This document shows positions 5,864-7,088 of a DNA stretch of 7,088 nt, piece by piece. Below the pieces are notes generated by a model. The model was not told the DNA's origin. It saw only the letters and a list, made by a program, of their open reading frames with translations, and did no database searches. Each line of letters starts with the position of its first letter. Within the stretch, counting starts at the first letter, position 1. Position numbers and translations under genes: made by a program. This stretch comes from an uncultured Erysipelotrichaceae bacterium (GTDB lineage Bacteria; Bacillota_I; Bacilli_A; Erysipelotrichales; Erysipelotrichaceae): the NCBI GenBank assembly GCA_947575425.1, contig CANPNQ010000050.1:1-7088 (forward strand), in the 5' to 3' direction.

Positions 5864-7088
5864 ATTGATCTGCCGCTGTTATTTGCGGCCAGTGTTTTGT
5901 CGTTCTGGCGATTGTTTTATGAAATACCAACAATAATGCAGGTAAAATAACCAAGATTGCAAACATGGATATCAGCGCTCCACGACTGATTAGCAGACAC
6001 AGGCTTTTGATCAAATCCATTTTAGAGATAAAAGATACACCGATACATGCCGCAAAGAAGGATAAACCTGAGGTGATAATTGATGGCGAGGATTTCATAA
6101 TCGCTATTTTCATCGCTTCCTGAGAGGAATTACCATTTTGAAGTTCCTCACGGAAGCGGCTGGTTAACAAGATGGCATAATCCACCGTGGCACCCAGTTG
6201 TATTGTACCAATGACGATTCCGGCAATGAAGGGTAACACGGTACCGGTAAAGTAAGGAATGCCCATATTGATATTGATCGCAAATTCAATCGTTAATACG
6301 AGAATGATCGGTAAGCTGACAGATCGAAATACCAATGCGATAATCAGGAAGATCGCAGCGATGGACAATAGGTTGACCACCTTGAAATCCACATCGGTCG
6401 TAGTGATCAAATCACGAGTGAGCGGCCCTTCTCCGGCAATCAGGGCATTCTCATCATAGCGATGGATGATCTCATTGATCGCTTCCAGTTGAGCCATTTC
6501 TTCATCACTTGCGGCAGTGTAGTCACTGTTTACTAGGATCATTTTACGTCCTCCGTTTTGTAAGATGTCTTTTACGGCTTGCGGCTGCATCTCATTGGGA
6601 ATGCGCCCGCCGATCAGCTGATCATAGCTGAGAATGGAAGATACGCCATCCAACTGTTCAATTTCATCGGATAATGCCTTACTCTCGCGACTATTCAAAT
6701 GTTCATCCACCAATACAAAATGAGTGGTTGTCATATGAAATTGTTCTTTCAGTTTATTGGTCCCGATGGTGCTGATCAGCTCTTCAGGCAGGGTAGAGGT
6801 AAGATCATAATAGACATTGGTATTTGCCTGCGCATAGAGCATCGGTCCAAACAAAAGCAAGAAACAGACTAAGATTGCCTTGTGATGCCGGACGACAAGC
6901 TGTGGGATATATTTCAGCTCTTTGATAAATATCGGATGTGTCCATCGTTCGATCTGTCGATCAAATAGCATAATCAAAGAGGGAAGAATTAAAATCGTGG
7001 ATATGACGCCGAGAACGACGCCCTTTGCCATAACGATACCGATATCACGGCCTAAGGTCAAACGCATTGCACATAAGGCAAGGAAGCC
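5862..7088 (-). CDS. MMPL/RND-family membrane transporter, C-terminal part (5' end beyond window)
   Basis: The frame is open to the window edge: residues GFLALCA precede the first internal Met (codon 7067-7065), so 408 residues of a protein usually around 700 or more are visible. They cover the end of the first membrane half (LGRDIG, then the span ending LPSLIMLF, about 16-42), a membrane span at about 68-86 (HHKAILVCFLLLFG), the second extracytoplasmic loop (about 87-230), and five further spans up to LPALLLVF near residue 387. The GATVDYAIL motif (299-307) carries the Asp-Tyr pair (D303, Y304) that forms part of the proton relay in MMPL/RND proteins. A short charged tail ends in TAADQ. Family members use proton-motive force to export lipids, glycolipids or drugs; no substrate can be read from this sequence. 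It is directly upstream of the secreted heptad-repeat gene (12-base gap), suggesting a joint complex. Any promoter lies outside the window. Confidence 0.92.
   Translation of the reverse strand, partial: GFLALCAMRLTLGRDIGIVMAKGVVLGVISTILILPSLIMLFDRQIERWTHPIFIKELKYIPQLVVRHHKAILVCFLLLFGPMLYAQANTNVYYDLTSTLPEELISTIGTNKLKEQFHMTTTHFVLVDEHLNSRESKALSDEIEQLDGVSSILSYDQLIGGRIPNEMQPQAVKDILQNGGRKMILVNSDYTAASDEEMAQLEAINEIIHRYDENALIAGEGPLTRDLITTTDVDFKVVNLLSIAAIFLIIALVFRSVSLPIILVLTIEFAININMGIPYFTGTVLPFIAGIVIGTIQLGATVDYAILLTSRFREELQNGNSSQEAMKIAIMKSSPSIITSGLSFFAACIGVSFISKMDLIKSLCLLISRGALISMFAILVILPALLLVFHKTIARTTKHWPQITAADQ

Noticed and set aside
6259..6459. + strand open frame of 66 codons inside the transporter gene
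   Set aside because: It is antisense to the conserved membrane-spanning region of the MMPL protein and has no good start signal.

Overview
This 7.1 kb window looks like chromosomal DNA of a low-to-moderate-GC Firmicute (Bacillota). The Gram-positive signs are strong Shine-Dalgarno sites, U-tailed intrinsic terminators, a type II lipoprotein signal, and a PdaA-type peptidoglycan deacetylase. My impression is a gut Erysipelotrichia- or Clostridia-like lineage, but that rests on protein style alone and is tentative. No tRNA, rRNA, CRISPR array, transposase or phage gene is visible.

Layout: (1) A + strand gene at 201-1502 encodes a membrane-anchored PdaA-like polysaccharide deacetylase with two Ig-like domains between the anchor and the catalytic domain. 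It is closed by a clear terminator at 1590-1621. (2) A + strand DUF885 lipoprotein gene (1727-3461) has its own consensus promoter (1662-1690). Its frame is broken near 1908-1927: the lipoprotein signal lies in one frame and the rest of the domain, with the HExxxxH motif, in another. (3) A bidirectional terminator (3529-3569) separates it from a convergent - strand operon. (4) Read on the - strand, that operon is the 3' part of an MMPL/RND-type membrane transporter (5862-7088, running off the right edge) followed 12 nt later by a 731-residue secreted protein (3654-5849) with two blocks of the YhgE/Pip-style xxxLxxG heptad repeat. The Shine-Dalgarno of the second gene overlaps the stop codon of the first, so the two are probably translationally coupled.

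All three loci act at the cell envelope: wall modification, a surface lipoprotein with a putative metal site, and an exporter with a long secreted partner. The most intriguing unit is the MMPL transporter plus heptad-repeat protein, a plausible two-component envelope export apparatus of unknown substrate. The most concrete sequence anomaly is the DUF885 frameshift, where the same few bases look family-like in both frames, as expected if a deletion occurred between short direct repeats. I see no mobile element or obviously new defence-type system.
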